DNA of 64,000 bases, taken from the NCBI RefSeq assembly GCF_019443445.1, contig NZ_CP080378.1, positions 5,208,001-5,272,000 on the forward strand, given 5' to 3'. The DNA is from Massilia sp. PAMC28688 (GTDB lineage Bacteria > Pseudomonadota > Gammaproteobacteria > Burkholderiales > Burkholderiaceae_D). How positions within the stretch are numbered: position 1 is the stretch's first letter; the number at the start of each line of letters is the position of its first letter. Made by a program: the position numbers and the translations under genes. Below the pieces are notes generated by a model. The model did not search any database and was not told where the DNA came from. It saw only the letters and a list, made by a program, of their open reading frames with translations. Positions 27,072 through 36,144 of the stretch are shown here, in pieces.

Positions 27072-28045
27072 ATACGATGAAATGGCTGTTGCGCCGCGAA
27101 TTCTGGGAACACAAGGGCGCCATGCTGTGGGCGCCGCTGGTAGCGGCGGCGCTGATCATTGCCGTCATGGGTGGCTCGCTCATGTATGGCGCGGCGACGG
27201 GCAAGTTCGACAGCAAGACCACGGTACGTTTTGATTCAGGCAAGGAAGTCACGGTGACCGAGGCGTTTGCAGGCCTGGCCGCCAACAAGAAGGAGCAGAT
27301 CGCCGACGCCGTCTCCGGCGGCTTCATTGCGCCCGCCGGCCCGCTGTTCATCATGATGGCGTTCACGATCTTCTTTTACTGCCTGAACAGCATGAACGAG
27401 GAAAGGCGCGACCGCAGCATCCTGTTCTGGAAGTCTCTGCCCGTGTCCGATGGGGAAACGGTCTTGTCCAAGGCTCTGGTGGCGCTGTTCGTCATTCCCC
27501 TGATTACGGTGGTGGTGGCGGTGTGCATGTCGCTCATCCTGCTGTTCTTTGCCGGCATCGTGGCCGCCATGCTGGGCGTGAACATGTGGGGTGCCGTCCT
27601 GGGCAATGGTGACTTTTACCTGACCCCGCTGCGCCTGATCGGCCTGCTGCCGGTGTATATGGTGTGGGCGCTGCCGACCGTGGGCTGGCTGATGCTGGTG
27701 TCGGCCTGGGCCAAGTCGAAAGTGTTCCTGTGGGCCGTGGTGGCGCCCCTGATCGCCATGCTGATCGTCAAGTGGACCGCCTTCGTGCTCGGCGTGGGAC
27801 TGAACCTCGACTGGTTCGCCCGGCACGTGCTGCTGCGCGGCCTGGCTGGCATCATCCCGGGGACCTGGATTCCAATGTCGGGCATGGAACACAACAATTC
27901 CCTGCCGCCGGCTGACGCGATCAGCGCCGTGTTCACCGGCTCCTGGGCCACGCTGGCCACCGCGCCCGCCATCCTGGGCGCAGTAGCAGGCATTGCCATG
28001 ATCTACGGTGCTTCCCGCCTGCGCCGCTGGAAGGACGAAGGCTGA
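27068..28045 (+). CDS. ABC-2 type transporter permease
   Basis: 325 residues with six hydrophobic segments: about 22-42, 95-115, 140-185 (two helices), 195-220, 225-250 and 295-315. A large extracytoplasmic loop (about 45-90) contains FDSGKEVTVTEAFAG. The segment NEERRDRSILFWKSLPVSDGETVLSKAL is the typical cytosolic coupling region of ABC-2 permeases. It forms the membrane part of the transporter with the upstream ATPase and ends the operon before a strong terminator. Confidence 0.92.
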   Translation: MNTMKWLLRREFWEHKGAMLWAPLVAAALIIAVMGGSLMYGAATGKFDSKTTVRFDSGKEVTVTEAFAGLAANKKEQIADAVSGGFIAPAGPLFIMMAFTIFFYCLNSMNEERRDRSILFWKSLPVSDGETVLSKALVALFVIPLITVVVAVCMSLILLFFAGIVAAMLGVNMWGAVLGNGDFYLTPLRLIGLLPVYMVWALPTVGWLMLVSAWAKSKVFLWAVVAPLIAMLIVKWTAFVLGVGLNLDWFARHVLLRGLAGIIPGTWIPMSGMEHNNSLPPADAISAVFTGSWATLATAPAILGAVAGIAMIYGASRLRRWKDEG

Positions 28046-28052
28046 TGGACCA

Positions 28053-28084
28053 TGGGCCGCGCTTACTGCGCGGCCTTTTTTTTT
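28053..28084 (+). terminator. rho-independent terminator of the GntR/ABC operon
   Basis: GGCCGCGC and GCGCGGCC form an 8-bp stem with a TTACT loop, followed by nine T residues. It lies 8 bp after the permease stop. Confidence 0.92.
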
Positions 28085-28097
28085 GATTGTTTGCCGG

Positions 28098-28766
28098 CTA
28101 CTCGAATTGCTGGCGGAATGCTTCAAACTGCTGCTTGAGCGCGTCCACTTCGCCGCGCAGGGCAGCAACCTCCTGTTCCAGCTGGGCCACGCGGCTGCCT
28201 TGCGCCGGCGCCGCCACCGTTCCGAATGAAGACTCCTGCTGCGCCAGCGCGGCGTCGCCACCGAGCAGCTGGCCGTAACGCGGCTCCTTGGCCCCGGGTG
28301 CCACTGCCAGCCTGGCCACAATCGGCGGATACTTGTCGATCAAGAACTGCAGGCACGCTTCCACGTCGGCCACCGATTTGAATTCGTGCACGCGCCCGCT
28401 GCGGGTGCGGATTTCGCCGGCCGTCTGCAGGCCGCGCAGCATCAGTACCGTCAGCACGGCCAGCTTGTCCTGCTCCAGCGAGAGCTTCACGCGCAGGCGG
28501 TGCTCGTACTTGGGCGCACGGGCGCCGGACTGCGACACGCCATTGACGTACTTGCGCTGCATGAGGCGCTGCAGCACTTCCTGCACCGTCTCGTCGGACA
28601 GCTGCATGACCGGGTCACGGCTCGAGAGCTGGTTGCAGCCATTGGTGATGGCATTGAGCGTCATCGGATAATTGTCCGGCGTGAGCGCTTCTTTCTCGGC
28701 CAGCACCGCCAGTACGCGGATTTCAAACGGGTCCAGGTGGGTGCTGCCGTCGCTTGCTTCTGTCAT
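28098..28766 (-). CDS. yceH: YceH family protein (DUF480)
   Basis: 222 residues. The family pattern of two tandem winged helices is complete: EIRVLAVLAEKEALTPDNYPM, NAITNGCNQLSSRDPV, then MLRGLQTAGEIRTRSGR. The C-terminal about 40 residues form a coiled coil (VAQLEQEVAALRGEVDALKQ). The function is unknown; the protein is conserved across proteobacteria. It lies 10 bp from the cysE stop on the same strand. Confidence 0.94.
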   Translation of the reverse strand: MTEASDGSTHLDPFEIRVLAVLAEKEALTPDNYPMTLNAITNGCNQLSSRDPVMQLSDETVQEVLQRLMQRKYVNGVSQSGARAPKYEHRLRVKLSLEQDKLAVLTVLMLRGLQTAGEIRTRSGRVHEFKSVADVEACLQFLIDKYPPIVARLAVAPGAKEPRYGQLLGGDAALAQQESSFGTVAAPAQGSRVAQLEQEVAALRGEVDALKQQFEAFRQQFE

Positions 28767-28776
28767 GCGGTATTCC

Positions 28777-29514
28777 TTACTCGACCAGTTTATTTAACTC
28801 TACCAAATCCAATCTATCACACTCGGGCATGCTGGAACACGGCATGCCGGCCGACTTCATGAGGGCGGTGAGCTTTTCGATCTGTTCATCCTGGCGCGCA
28901 GCGTGGTTGATGAGACCATGCAGCGCCTTGGACAGCGGGTCGTCGCCATTGGGTGTGACCCCGTAGGCAGAAAACAGATGTGCGCTGCGCGAATCGACTT
29001 CCTTTTGCACGATATGGGCCGGGTTGCCTACCGCGGTGGCACCGGCCGGCACCGGCTTGATGACGACCGCGTTCGAGCCGACCTTGGCGTATTCGCCGAC
29101 CGTAAACGAGCCCAGCACCTTGGCGCCGGCGCCGATGATGACACCCTTTTCCAGCGTGGGATGGCGCTTGGCGCCGGCGTTGAGCGAGGTGCCGCCCAGT
29201 GTGACGCCCTGGTAGATGGTGCAGTCATCGCCCACATTGGCCGTCTCGCCGATCACCACGCCAAAGCCATGGTCAATGAAGACGCGCTGGCCGATGGTGG
29301 CGCCAGGATGGATTTCAATGCCGGTGATGATGCGCGCCAGGTAGGAGATGAAGCGGCCGATCCATTTGAGCTTGCGGGTCCAGCAGGCGTGCGCCCAGCG
29401 GTGCATCATGATGGCCTGGAAGCCCGGATAGCAGGTGATGACTTCCCATCCGTTGCGCGCCGCGGGGTCGCGCGCAATGATGCTGTTGATGTCGTCGCGC
29501 AGGTTGGAGAACAT
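28777..29514 (-). CDS. cysE: serine O-acetyltransferase
   Basis: 245 residues from ATG 29514 (MFSNLRDDINSIIARDPAA), the usual start of short betaproteobacterial CysE; an upstream ATG at 29544 adds 10 residues. The left-handed beta-helix hexapeptides include IHPGATIGQRVFIDHG (catalytic His), GVVIGETANVGDD and TLEKGVIIGAGAKVLG. It acetylates serine with acetyl-CoA, the committed step to cysteine. It lacks the long N-terminal helical domain of E. coli CysE, like the NifP-type short form. Confidence 0.95.
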   Translation of the reverse strand: MFSNLRDDINSIIARDPAARNGWEVITCYPGFQAIMMHRWAHACWTRKLKWIGRFISYLARIITGIEIHPGATIGQRVFIDHGFGVVIGETANVGDDCTIYQGVTLGGTSLNAGAKRHPTLEKGVIIGAGAKVLGSFTVGEYAKVGSNAVVIKPVPAGATAVGNPAHIVQKEVDSRSAHLFSAYGVTPNGDDPLSKALHGLINHAARQDEQIEKLTALMKSAGMPCSSMPECDRLDLVELNKLVE

Positions 29515-29653
29515 AAAAGGAAGGGAAAAACAGTTGCGATACATTCATGGTAGCGCATTCGAACCATGCTTGCTTACGAGGGGTCAAGAAGCCGCGGCCA
29601 GCCTCACCACGACGGGGCCCAGCCTGGCGCCGCCTTGCAGCAGCGCCCCGGCG

Positions 29654-30397
29654 TCACCCTTCCCTGGCGATGCGCTGGCGGCGCGCCTCGTACAGGCATA
29701 CGCCCGATGCCACCGACACGTTCAGGCTCTCGACCGAACCAAACATCGGGATACCGACCAGCAGGTCGCAGGTTTCGCGCGTCAGGCGGCGCATGCCCTC
29801 GCCTTCGGAGCCCATGACCAGCGCGGTCGGGCCGGTGAAATCAGCTTCGTACAGGCCTTTTTCGGCGTCGTCGGAGGTTCCGATGAGCCAGATGTCGCGG
29901 TCCTTCAGGTCGCGCATGGTGCGCGCCAGGTTGGTGACGGTAATGTAGGGGACGGTTTCGGCAGCGCCGCTGGCCACCTTGGCAGCCGTGGCATTCAGAC
30001 CCACGGCGCGGTCCTTGGGGACGATCACGGCATGGGCGCCGACGCCGTCGGCCACACGCAGGCAGGCGCCGAGGTTGTGCGGATCGGTGATGCCATCGAG
30101 GATCAGCAGCAGCGGCGGGCCTTCGATGGCGTCCAGCAGTTCGTCGAGGTTGCGCGCCAGCGCCAGCTGGCTGGCAAAGGCAATCACGCCCTGGTGGCGG
30201 CGGGTGCCCACGATCTTGTCGAGACGCGCGGAATCAACCGGCATCACGCGCACGCCGGCCGCCTTGGCGCCGGCGATCAGGTCGTGCATGCGGCGGTCGT
30301 TGCGCGTGGCGTCGACAAAGATCTCTTCCACCGATGCTGCCTCATGACGCAAACGCGAGGTCACCGCATGGAACCCGAAAATCATTTTGTTCTTCAT
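29654..30397 (-). CDS. rlmB: 23S rRNA (guanosine-2'-O-)-methyltransferase RlmB
   Basis: 247 residues. An N-terminal L30e-like RNA-binding domain ([14 protein letters not shown]) is followed by a SPOUT domain with the three family motifs: [29 protein letters not shown] and [18 protein letters not shown]. It 2'-O-methylates G2251 in the ribosomal P loop. It starts 6 bp after rnr, and the rnr-rlmB operon is conserved in proteobacteria. Confidence 0.97.
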   Translation of the reverse strand: MKNKMIFGFHAVTSRLRHEAASVEEIFVDATRNDRRMHDLIAGAKAAGVRVMPVDSARLDKIVGTRRHQGVIAFASQLALARNLDELLDAIEGPPLLLILDGITDPHNLGACLRVADGVGAHAVIVPKDRAVGLNATAAKVASGAAETVPYITVTNLARTMRDLKDRDIWLIGTSDDAEKGLYEADFTGPTALVMGSEGEGMRRLTRETCDLLVGIPMFGSVESLNVSVASGVCLYEARRQRIAREG

Positions 30398-30403
30398 TAC
30401 TTC

Positions 30404-32947
30404 TTATCGCTTATTTTTGTTGGACTTGCCGGTTTTGGATGCGGTTTTAGAAGGTGCGCTTCTGGACGAGCGTGCAGGCCCCTTGCTGGCCGAGGTGGTC
30501 GACTTGCTGCGGCGCGGCTTCTTGACCTCTTCGCCGGCATCGATGCCGTCATCGAGGTCATAGCGCCCGGCCGTGTTCACCTTCGGCTCGCGCGACTTGC
30601 CCGGCTTGGCGTCGAGCGCCTTGTGGGCCGCGCTCTTTGGCTTGCCGGCACCGGTATCGGCAGCGACACTGCCGCCGGCGAGCACCAGGTCGATCTTGCG
30701 CGCTTCCAGATCCACGCGGGCCACCTGCACCGTCACGCGGTCGGTGAGCTGGTAGCGCTTGCCGGTGCGTTCGCCGCGCAGTTCGTGGCGCGCATCGTCG
30801 TACTGGAAGAAGTCGGTGCCAAGCTCGGTGATGTGGACCAGGCCTTCGACAAACAGCGCATCGAGCTGCACGAAGATGCCAAAGGTGGTCACGCCCGAAA
30901 CCACGCCGGTGAATTCCTCACCCAGCTTGTCCTTGATGAAGTAGCACTTGAGCCATGCTTCGACGTCGCGTGAAGCTTCATCGGCGCGGCGCTCGTTGGC
31001 CGAGCAATGCACGCCGAGCGCGTCCCAGATGGTCAGGTCCTGCTCTTTTTTGTGCGTGCCCTGCGCCTTGTCCTTGGCCTGCTGCTTGCGCGTGGCGTTG
31101 GACACGGTGGTGTTCAGCCCCTTGAGGTCGATCCCCTTGGGCTCATACTTTTTGCCCAGCAGGATGGCCTTGATGGCGCGGTGCGTCAGCAGGTCGGGAT
31201 AGCGGCGGATCGGGCTGGTGAAGTGGGCATACGCCTCGTACGCCAGGCCAAAGTGGCCAATGTTGTCCGGGCTGTAAACCGCCTGCTGCATGGAGCGCAG
31301 CAGCATGGTTTGCAGCAGGGCGGCGTCGGGACGCTCCTTGATCTGCTTCATCAAAGCCGCATAGTCGCCGGCGCTTGGCTTGTCGCCGCCGGCCAGGCTC
31401 AGGCCCACCTGGCCCAGGAAGGTGCGCACCTGGGTCAGTTTTTCCGTCGTGGGCGAGGCGTGGATGCGGTAGGTGCCGGGATGCTTGTGGCGGATCAGCA
31501 GGTCGGCCGCACACACGTTGGCAGCGAGCATGCACTCTTCGATGACCTTGTGCGCATCGTTGCGGGTGCGCGGGATGATCTTTTCAATCTTGCCCAGGGC
31601 GTTGCAGACGATGTACGTTTCGGTGGTCTCGAAATCGATCGCACCGCGCTCGGCACGCGCCTTTTGCAGCGCGTGGAATACGTCGTACAAATTGAGCAGG
31701 TGGGGCACGATGGCCGGGCGGCGCATCGCTTCCGGGCCTGCCGTGTTGCCGAGGATGTCGGCCACTTCATTGTAGGTCAGGCGCGCGGCCGAATGGATCA
31801 CGGCCGGGTAGAACTGATAAGCCTTGATCTCGCCCTTGTCGCTGATGACGGCGTCGCACACCAGGGTCAGGCGGTCGACCGCCGGGTTCAGGGAGCACAG
31901 GCCATTGGACAGCTTCTCGGGCAGCATGGGGATCACGCGGCGCGGGAAGTACACCGAGGTGCTGCGCTCGAGCGCATCGACGTCGAGCGCATCGTTCGGC
32001 TTGACGTAGTGGCTCACGTCGGCAATGGCGACGATCAGGCGGAAGCAGTTGGCACGCCCTACTTTCACCGGCTCGCAGTAGACGGCATCGTCAAAGTCGC
32101 GCGCGTCTTCCCCGTCAATCGTCACCAGCGGGACGTCGCGCAGGTCGACGCGGTCGGCCAGGTCGGCGTCTCGCACTTCTGCGGGCAGTTTGGCGGCGGA
32201 CTTGAGCGCCGCTTCCGAGAAGATGTGCGGCACGCCGAACTTGCGCACGGCGATTTCAATTTCCATGCCCGGGTCGTCCAGGTCACCCAGCACCTCGACC
32301 ACTTTGCCGGCCGGCTGCTTGAAGCGCGACGGCTGCTCGATCAGTTCGACGCTCACGATCTGGCCCGCCTTGGCCTTGCCGGGCGAACCGGAGACCAGGA
32401 TGTCCTGGCCAATGCGCTTGTCTTCCGGTGCCACGATCCAGACCCCGTTCTCGTTGAGCAGGCGTCCGATCACATGGCTGTTGGCGCGTGAGACCACTTC
32501 GACAATGGTGCCTTCCTTGCGCCCGCGGCGGTCGGTGCCGGTCACCTTGGCCAGTACGCGGTCGCCGTGCAGCACTTTTTGCATTTCCTTGTCGGACAAG
32601 AACAGGTCTTCGCCCGGTTCATCCGGGATCACGAAGCCGAAACCGTCGCGGTGGGCGCTGACCTTGCCGGCCACGAAGCCGGAATGGTCGGCCAGCGAGT
32701 AGTAGCCTTCGTCGTCGGCGCTGATCTGGCCGTCGCGCTCCATGGCATTGAGGCGGCGCGTGAGCACTTCAAGGGCGGCCGGCTTGACTTTGAGGGTCTG
32801 CGCCAGCGCAGCCAGGTCGAGCGGCGCAGCGGCGTCACGGAAGGTGCCGAGAATATCCTCGCGGCTAGGAATGGTGTGTGTAATTTGGTTCAAATGTTTT
32901 TCTATATTTGTTTTAACAGTAATCCCGGCGATTCCCGGGACTGGCAC
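30404..32947 (-). CDS. rnr: ribonuclease R
   Basis: 847 residues from GTG 32947; the true start is unclear because neither this codon nor the TTG at 32893 has a good ribosome site, and similarity begins near TIPSREDILGTFRDA. Domains in order: winged helix (about 30-90), two cold-shock/OB domains (about 95-250), the RNB catalytic domain with GEDARDFDDAVYCE and YFPRRVIPMLPEKLSNG, an S1 domain (about 660-750), and a Lys/Ser/Arg-rich tail. RNase R is a processive 3'-5' exoribonuclease that degrades structured RNA and stable RNAs under stress. It heads the rnr-rlmB operon. Confidence 0.96.
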   Translation of the reverse strand: MPVPGIAGITVKTNIEKHLNQITHTIPSREDILGTFRDAAAPLDLAALAQTLKVKPAALEVLTRRLNAMERDGQISADDEGYYSLADHSGFVAGKVSAHRDGFGFVIPDEPGEDLFLSDKEMQKVLHGDRVLAKVTGTDRRGRKEGTIVEVVSRANSHVIGRLLNENGVWIVAPEDKRIGQDILVSGSPGKAKAGQIVSVELIEQPSRFKQPAGKVVEVLGDLDDPGMEIEIAVRKFGVPHIFSEAALKSAAKLPAEVRDADLADRVDLRDVPLVTIDGEDARDFDDAVYCEPVKVGRANCFRLIVAIADVSHYVKPNDALDVDALERSTSVYFPRRVIPMLPEKLSNGLCSLNPAVDRLTLVCDAVISDKGEIKAYQFYPAVIHSAARLTYNEVADILGNTAGPEAMRRPAIVPHLLNLYDVFHALQKARAERGAIDFETTETYIVCNALGKIEKIIPRTRNDAHKVIEECMLAANVCAADLLIRHKHPGTYRIHASPTTEKLTQVRTFLGQVGLSLAGGDKPSAGDYAALMKQIKERPDAALLQTMLLRSMQQAVYSPDNIGHFGLAYEAYAHFTSPIRRYPDLLTHRAIKAILLGKKYEPKGIDLKGLNTTVSNATRKQQAKDKAQGTHKKEQDLTIWDALGVHCSANERRADEASRDVEAWLKCYFIKDKLGEEFTGVVSGVTTFGIFVQLDALFVEGLVHITELGTDFFQYDDARHELRGERTGKRYQLTDRVTVQVARVDLEARKIDLVLAGGSVAADTGAGKPKSAAHKALDAKPGKSREPKVNTAGRYDLDDGIDAGEEVKKPRRSKSTTSASKGPARSSRSAPSKTASKTGKSNKNKR

Positions 32948-33039
32948 CGTGTTTTATTGACACAGTGATAGGCGTAGTGTAACGGAGTCGCACAGAATCG
33001 CCTAACGAAGCGTGCTCCAAAGATTCTTTTGGCGAAGCT

Positions 33040-33067
33040 TTGACATTTTAAAATGTTCCGCTATAAT
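33040..33067 (+). promoter_or_regulatory. near-consensus sigma-70 promoter upstream of tRNA-Leu genes
   Basis: TTGACA (33040-33045) and TATAAT (33062-33067) match consensus at all 12 positions with a 16-bp spacer. Transcription would start near 33074, about 147 bp before the first tRNA-Leu. Confidence 0.85.
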
Positions 33068-33088
33068 TTTGGTCTCTCGCGGCGACCC

Positions 33089-33169
33089 ATGTCGAAGCGG
33101 AAGAAAAAGCTGGAGGAGTATGAACGGCAGGCAGCGAAAGTTAGTCTGGCGCAAAACTTCAAAGGCTAG
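33089..33169 (+). CDS. candidate 26-residue charged micropeptide in the tRNA-Leu leader
   Basis: ATG 33089 opens MSKRKKKLEEYERQAAKVSL and six more residues, ending at TAG 33167. It is rich in Lys, Arg and Glu with helical potential. The ribosome site is weak (GGCGA). It lies 22 bp after the promoter -10, inside the transcript that should carry both tRNA-Leu genes. It may be chance; it is recorded because of the strong promoter and non-random composition. Confidence 0.3.
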   Translation: MSKRKKKLEEYERQAAKVSLAQNFKG

Positions 33170-33220
33170 TATGATAGCAGACTTCGGTGGCAACGCCGAA
33201 CAGCAGCAAGCAGTTCCAGT

Positions 33221-33305
33221 GCCCACGTGGCGGAATTGGTAGACGCGCATGGTTCAGGTCCATGTGCCGCAAGGTGTGGGGGTTCGAGTCCCTCCGTGGG
33301 CACCA
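33221..33305 (+). tRNA. tRNA-Leu (anticodon CAG), copy 1
   Basis: 85 nt with acceptor GCCCACG/CGTGGGC, encoded CCA, a class II variable arm and anticodon loop TTCAGGT giving CAG. It is identical to the second copy at 33410. Confidence 0.96.
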
Positions 33306-33409
33306 TCTACCGGATGCAGTTTTCCGCAGAGTAGTTCGCAGTAGTCGTAAGACATTGCGCCGTAATCATCAGATTGCGGCGTTTTAGTTTGAGCAGCAGC
33401 AGTATCAGT

Positions 33410-33494
33410 GCCCACGTGGCGGAATTGGTAGACGCGCATGGTTCAGGTCCATGTGCCGCAAGGTGTGGGGGTTCGAGTCCCTCCGTGGGCACCA
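33410..33494 (+). tRNA. tRNA-Leu (anticodon CAG), copy 2
   Basis: Exact duplicate of the 85-nt tRNA at 33221, 104 bp downstream. The spacer contains a weak hairpin (CGCCG 33358-33362, CGGCG 33377-33381, then TTTT), perhaps a partial terminator or processing site. Confidence 0.96.
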
Positions 33495-33535
33495 CTCTAC
33501 CGGGTTAGTATATTCCCGCCCAATTCGCAGTATCG

Positions 33536-33570
33536 AACGCCGCAGTCCTGGTTCCAGGCTGCGGCGTTTT
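33536..33570 (+). terminator. terminator of the tRNA-Leu operon
   Basis: AACGCCGCAG (33536-33545) pairs exactly with CTGCGGCGTT (33559-33568) and is followed by two more T (a TTTT run with the stem end), then GCG. It lies 42 bp after the second tRNA. Confidence 0.7.
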
Positions 33571-33651
33571 GCGTTGTGCTGCGTCCGTGCGCGTATCCGT
33601 ATTGACTGATTTGATCTACACTGGCGATATCTGCCGCGCGAGGACCATGCC

Positions 33652-35814
33652 GTGAAAATGTCGCCTCCCACCCGTGACGCCACCGTTCTGATCGCATCGG
33701 AAAGTCCGGCCGACCTCGCCCCTCTCACCGATGAACTTGGCCGCGAGGGCGTCAAGGTCGCTGTGGCCACCAAGGCCGACCACGCGCTGGCCCTGCTGGC
33801 CGACGGCAGCATCACCCTGGCCCTGATCGATATCGGCATGCGCCAGCGCGACGGCTTCGAGCTGTGCCGCCTGATCCGCAGCGCCGACGCCACAGCCGCC
33901 ATTCCCGTGCTCCTGCTTGGCGCCAGCCTCGACCTGGATCAGCGCCAGCACAGCGCCGACGCCGGCGCCAGCGACTACATTGCGCGCCCGTTCGACCCGC
34001 GCCAGCTGATCGACAAGGTGCAGCAGCTGCTGGCCCTGCACCAGACCGACGTCAATCCCCTGTCGCTGATGGTCAACTACCATGCCTTGCTGTCCGGCTC
34101 GCCGGATACGGTGGTCCTGCTCGATATCCAGAGCGGCAAGCTCATTGACGTCAACGGCAATGCGTGCGCCCTGTTTGGCGTGAGCGAACGCGAGCTGCTC
34201 GGCAAGAAGCTGGTGGACCTGTGTCCGCCCACCCAGGCCAATGGCGAGCGTTCGCAGGCACTGCTTGACAGCTACATCGAACGGGTCAGCCAGGGCTTGA
34301 TCCAGGTGCTGGAAGCAGAATTTGTGCACAGCAGCGGACGGCGCATGACGTGCGAGCTGCGGCTGGTCATCATGCCCACGCCAAGCCGGCGCCTGATGCA
34401 TGTGCGCATGATGGATGTCACCAACCGCAACCGCGCCGAGCGGCTGCGCCTGGGCCAGGCCCGTCTGCTGGAAATGATTGCGCGCGGCGCGCCGCTCAAG
34501 TCCATCCTGGACGAATTGCTGCTGCTCATTGAAAGCTTGTCGCCGGGGGCGCACTGCACCGTGCTGCTGCTCGACCAGAACGGCAAGACCGTCCATCCCA
34601 TCGCCGCGCCCAGCCTGCCGCCGGAATTCATCGCCGCCTTTGAAGGCTTGAGCATTGGCAGCGCAGCTGGGTCGTGTGGACGAGCCATGTTTTTGCGGGA
34701 AATGGTCATTACCGCAAACATAGAAACCGATCCATTATGGGACAAGTACCGGCAGCTGGCCCAGCCGTACGGCCTGCGCGCCTGCTGGTCCACGCCCATT
34801 GTCCTTGATGGCGCCGGCGTGCTGGGCAGCTTTGCCGTCTACTATCGCGAAGTGCGCACGCCAGACGAAGAGGAATTGCGCCTCATTGAGGTGGTGTCGC
34901 ACCTGGCCGCCATTGCCATCGAGCGCACGCGGCGCGAGGAAGAACTCAAGCGCCACCGCGATCACCTGGAAGAACTCGTGTCCGAGCGCACCGAGGAACT
35001 TACCTCCGCCCTGGCCACCCTGTCGCTTACCCAGGAAGAACTGGTGCGGCGCGACAAGCTGGCCGCGCTCGGCACCCTGGTGGCGGGTGTGGCGCACGAA
35101 CTCAATACGCCGATCGGCAACAGTCTCGTCATCGCCACCACCATGGCCGAACATGCCCAGGCGCTGGAGCAAGACATCGCCGCGGGCCTGCGCCGTTCGC
35201 GCCTGAACAGCTATCTCGAGCGGGCCCATGAGGCGAGCGATATCCTGGTGCGCAATCTGCACCGGGCGGCGCGGCTGGTGTCGAGCTTCAAGCAGCTGGC
35301 GGTGGACCGCACCACCTCCCAGCGGCGAATATTTTCCGTCAGCGAACTGCTGGATGAACTGGTGCTGCCGCTGCGCATTTCCATCCGCAAGCGCCCCATC
35401 GCCGTGGAACTGGTGATGGAACCGGGCCTGACCATGGACAGCTATCCCGGCCCCCTGTCCCAGGCCCTGAGCAACCTGTTTGAAAATTGCCTGGTTCACG
35501 CCTTTGATGCCGATGCCGAAGGCAGCATCCGTATCAGCGCGGTGCCGGTATCGGTGTCGGAGCTGGCCATTTCCATCGCGGACACGGGACACGGCATCGC
35601 GCCCGAGGTGGCAGCGCGCGTGTACGATCCCTTTTACACCACCAAACTAGGCTCGGGCGGATCCGGCCTCGGCTTGCACGTGGCCCATAACATTGTCACA
35701 GGCATTCTTGGGGGCAAGATTGACTTGCACAGCGTGCCCGGCAGCGGCACCACGTTTACGCTCACCCTGCCGCGCGTTGCGCCCAATGGGCAAGGCGCCA
35801 ACCCGGCACTTTGA
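33652..35814 (+). CDS. soluble hybrid sensor histidine kinase: receiver, PAS, GAF, HisKA, HATPase
   Basis: 720 residues from GTG 33652 (GAGG eight bases upstream); ATG two codons later is an alternative. Domains: an N-terminal receiver (about 10-125, phospho-acceptor Asp60 in LALIDIGMRQRDGFEL, later IARPFDPRQL where Lys is replaced by Arg), a PAS domain (about 140-255), a GAF domain (about 270-425), a coiled coil, the H-box GVAHELNTPIGN with His482, then HATPase boxes NLFENCLVHAF, IADTGHGIAPE and GGSGLGLHVAHNI. No membrane segment is present, so it senses a cytosolic signal or is driven by another kinase through its receiver. No cognate response regulator is adjacent. The receiver lacks the usual switch Lys, which may alter phosphorylation. 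Confidence 0.9.
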   Translation: MKMSPPTRDATVLIASESPADLAPLTDELGREGVKVAVATKADHALALLADGSITLALIDIGMRQRDGFELCRLIRSADATAAIPVLLLGASLDLDQRQHSADAGASDYIARPFDPRQLIDKVQQLLALHQTDVNPLSLMVNYHALLSGSPDTVVLLDIQSGKLIDVNGNACALFGVSERELLGKKLVDLCPPTQANGERSQALLDSYIERVSQGLIQVLEAEFVHSSGRRMTCELRLVIMPTPSRRLMHVRMMDVTNRNRAERLRLGQARLLEMIARGAPLKSILDELLLLIESLSPGAHCTVLLLDQNGKTVHPIAAPSLPPEFIAAFEGLSIGSAAGSCGRAMFLREMVITANIETDPLWDKYRQLAQPYGLRACWSTPIVLDGAGVLGSFAVYYREVRTPDEEELRLIEVVSHLAAIAIERTRREEELKRHRDHLEELVSERTEELTSALATLSLTQEELVRRDKLAALGTLVAGVAHELNTPIGNSLVIATTMAEHAQALEQDIAAGLRRSRLNSYLERAHEASDILVRNLHRAARLVSSFKQLAVDRTTSQRRIFSVSELLDELVLPLRISIRKRPIAVELVMEPGLTMDSYPGPLSQALSNLFENCLVHAFDADAEGSIRISAVPVSVSELAISIADTGHGIAPEVAARVYDPFYTTKLGSGGSGLGLHVAHNIVTGILGGKIDLHSVPGSGTTFTLTLPRVAPNGQGANPAL

Positions 35815-35870
35815 CATCGGCATAACGTGCCGGACTTGACTTGCCGCCCGAACAAGCTATGCTCGGCCTT

Positions 35871-36080
35871 ATGAAGACCATTCCAGCAATCGGTGTCGGC
35901 GCCCTCCTCGCATGCATGTGCGTGGCGGCGATGGCCGCGCCGGCAGCCTGGTTCAAATGGCGCAGCAAGGCCGACGGCAAACTGGTCTGTCACCAGACTC
36001 CGCTCGGCCCTGGCTGGGAAAAAGCCAGCGGCCCATTCCGCGACAGCCACTGCACAAAGGAAATCCCACCACATAAATGA
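35871..36080 (+). CDS. small secreted hypothetical protein
   Basis: 69 residues from ATG 35871. A clear signal peptide (MKTIPAIGVGALLACMCVAA, cleavage after MAA near residue 24) leaves a mature peptide of about 45 residues with two cysteines (KLVCHQT and DSHCTK) that could form one disulphide. The aromatic opening WFKWRSKADG is notable. I do not recognise the family. It is a periplasmic or secreted mini-protein, 57 bp after the kinase gene; the ribosome site is weak. Confidence 0.6.
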   Translation: MKTIPAIGVGALLACMCVAAMAAPAAWFKWRSKADGKLVCHQTPLGPGWEKASGPFRDSHCTKEIPPHK

Positions 36081-36144
36081 CCTGCCTGACCGGGGGAGAT
36101 GAAGCAAGCCGTCTGTAGCATCCAATCAAACTGAGGAGAAGTTA

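Noticed and set aside
33012..33242. 76-codon ORF before the first tRNA-Leu
   Set aside because: It overlaps the promoter and runs into the tRNA; the 26-codon ORF in another frame is the better candidate.
33221..33494. Direct repeat of tRNA-Leu as a possible integration site
   Set aside because: The two copies are complete, 104 bp apart and share one promoter and terminator; no integrase or element lies between them.
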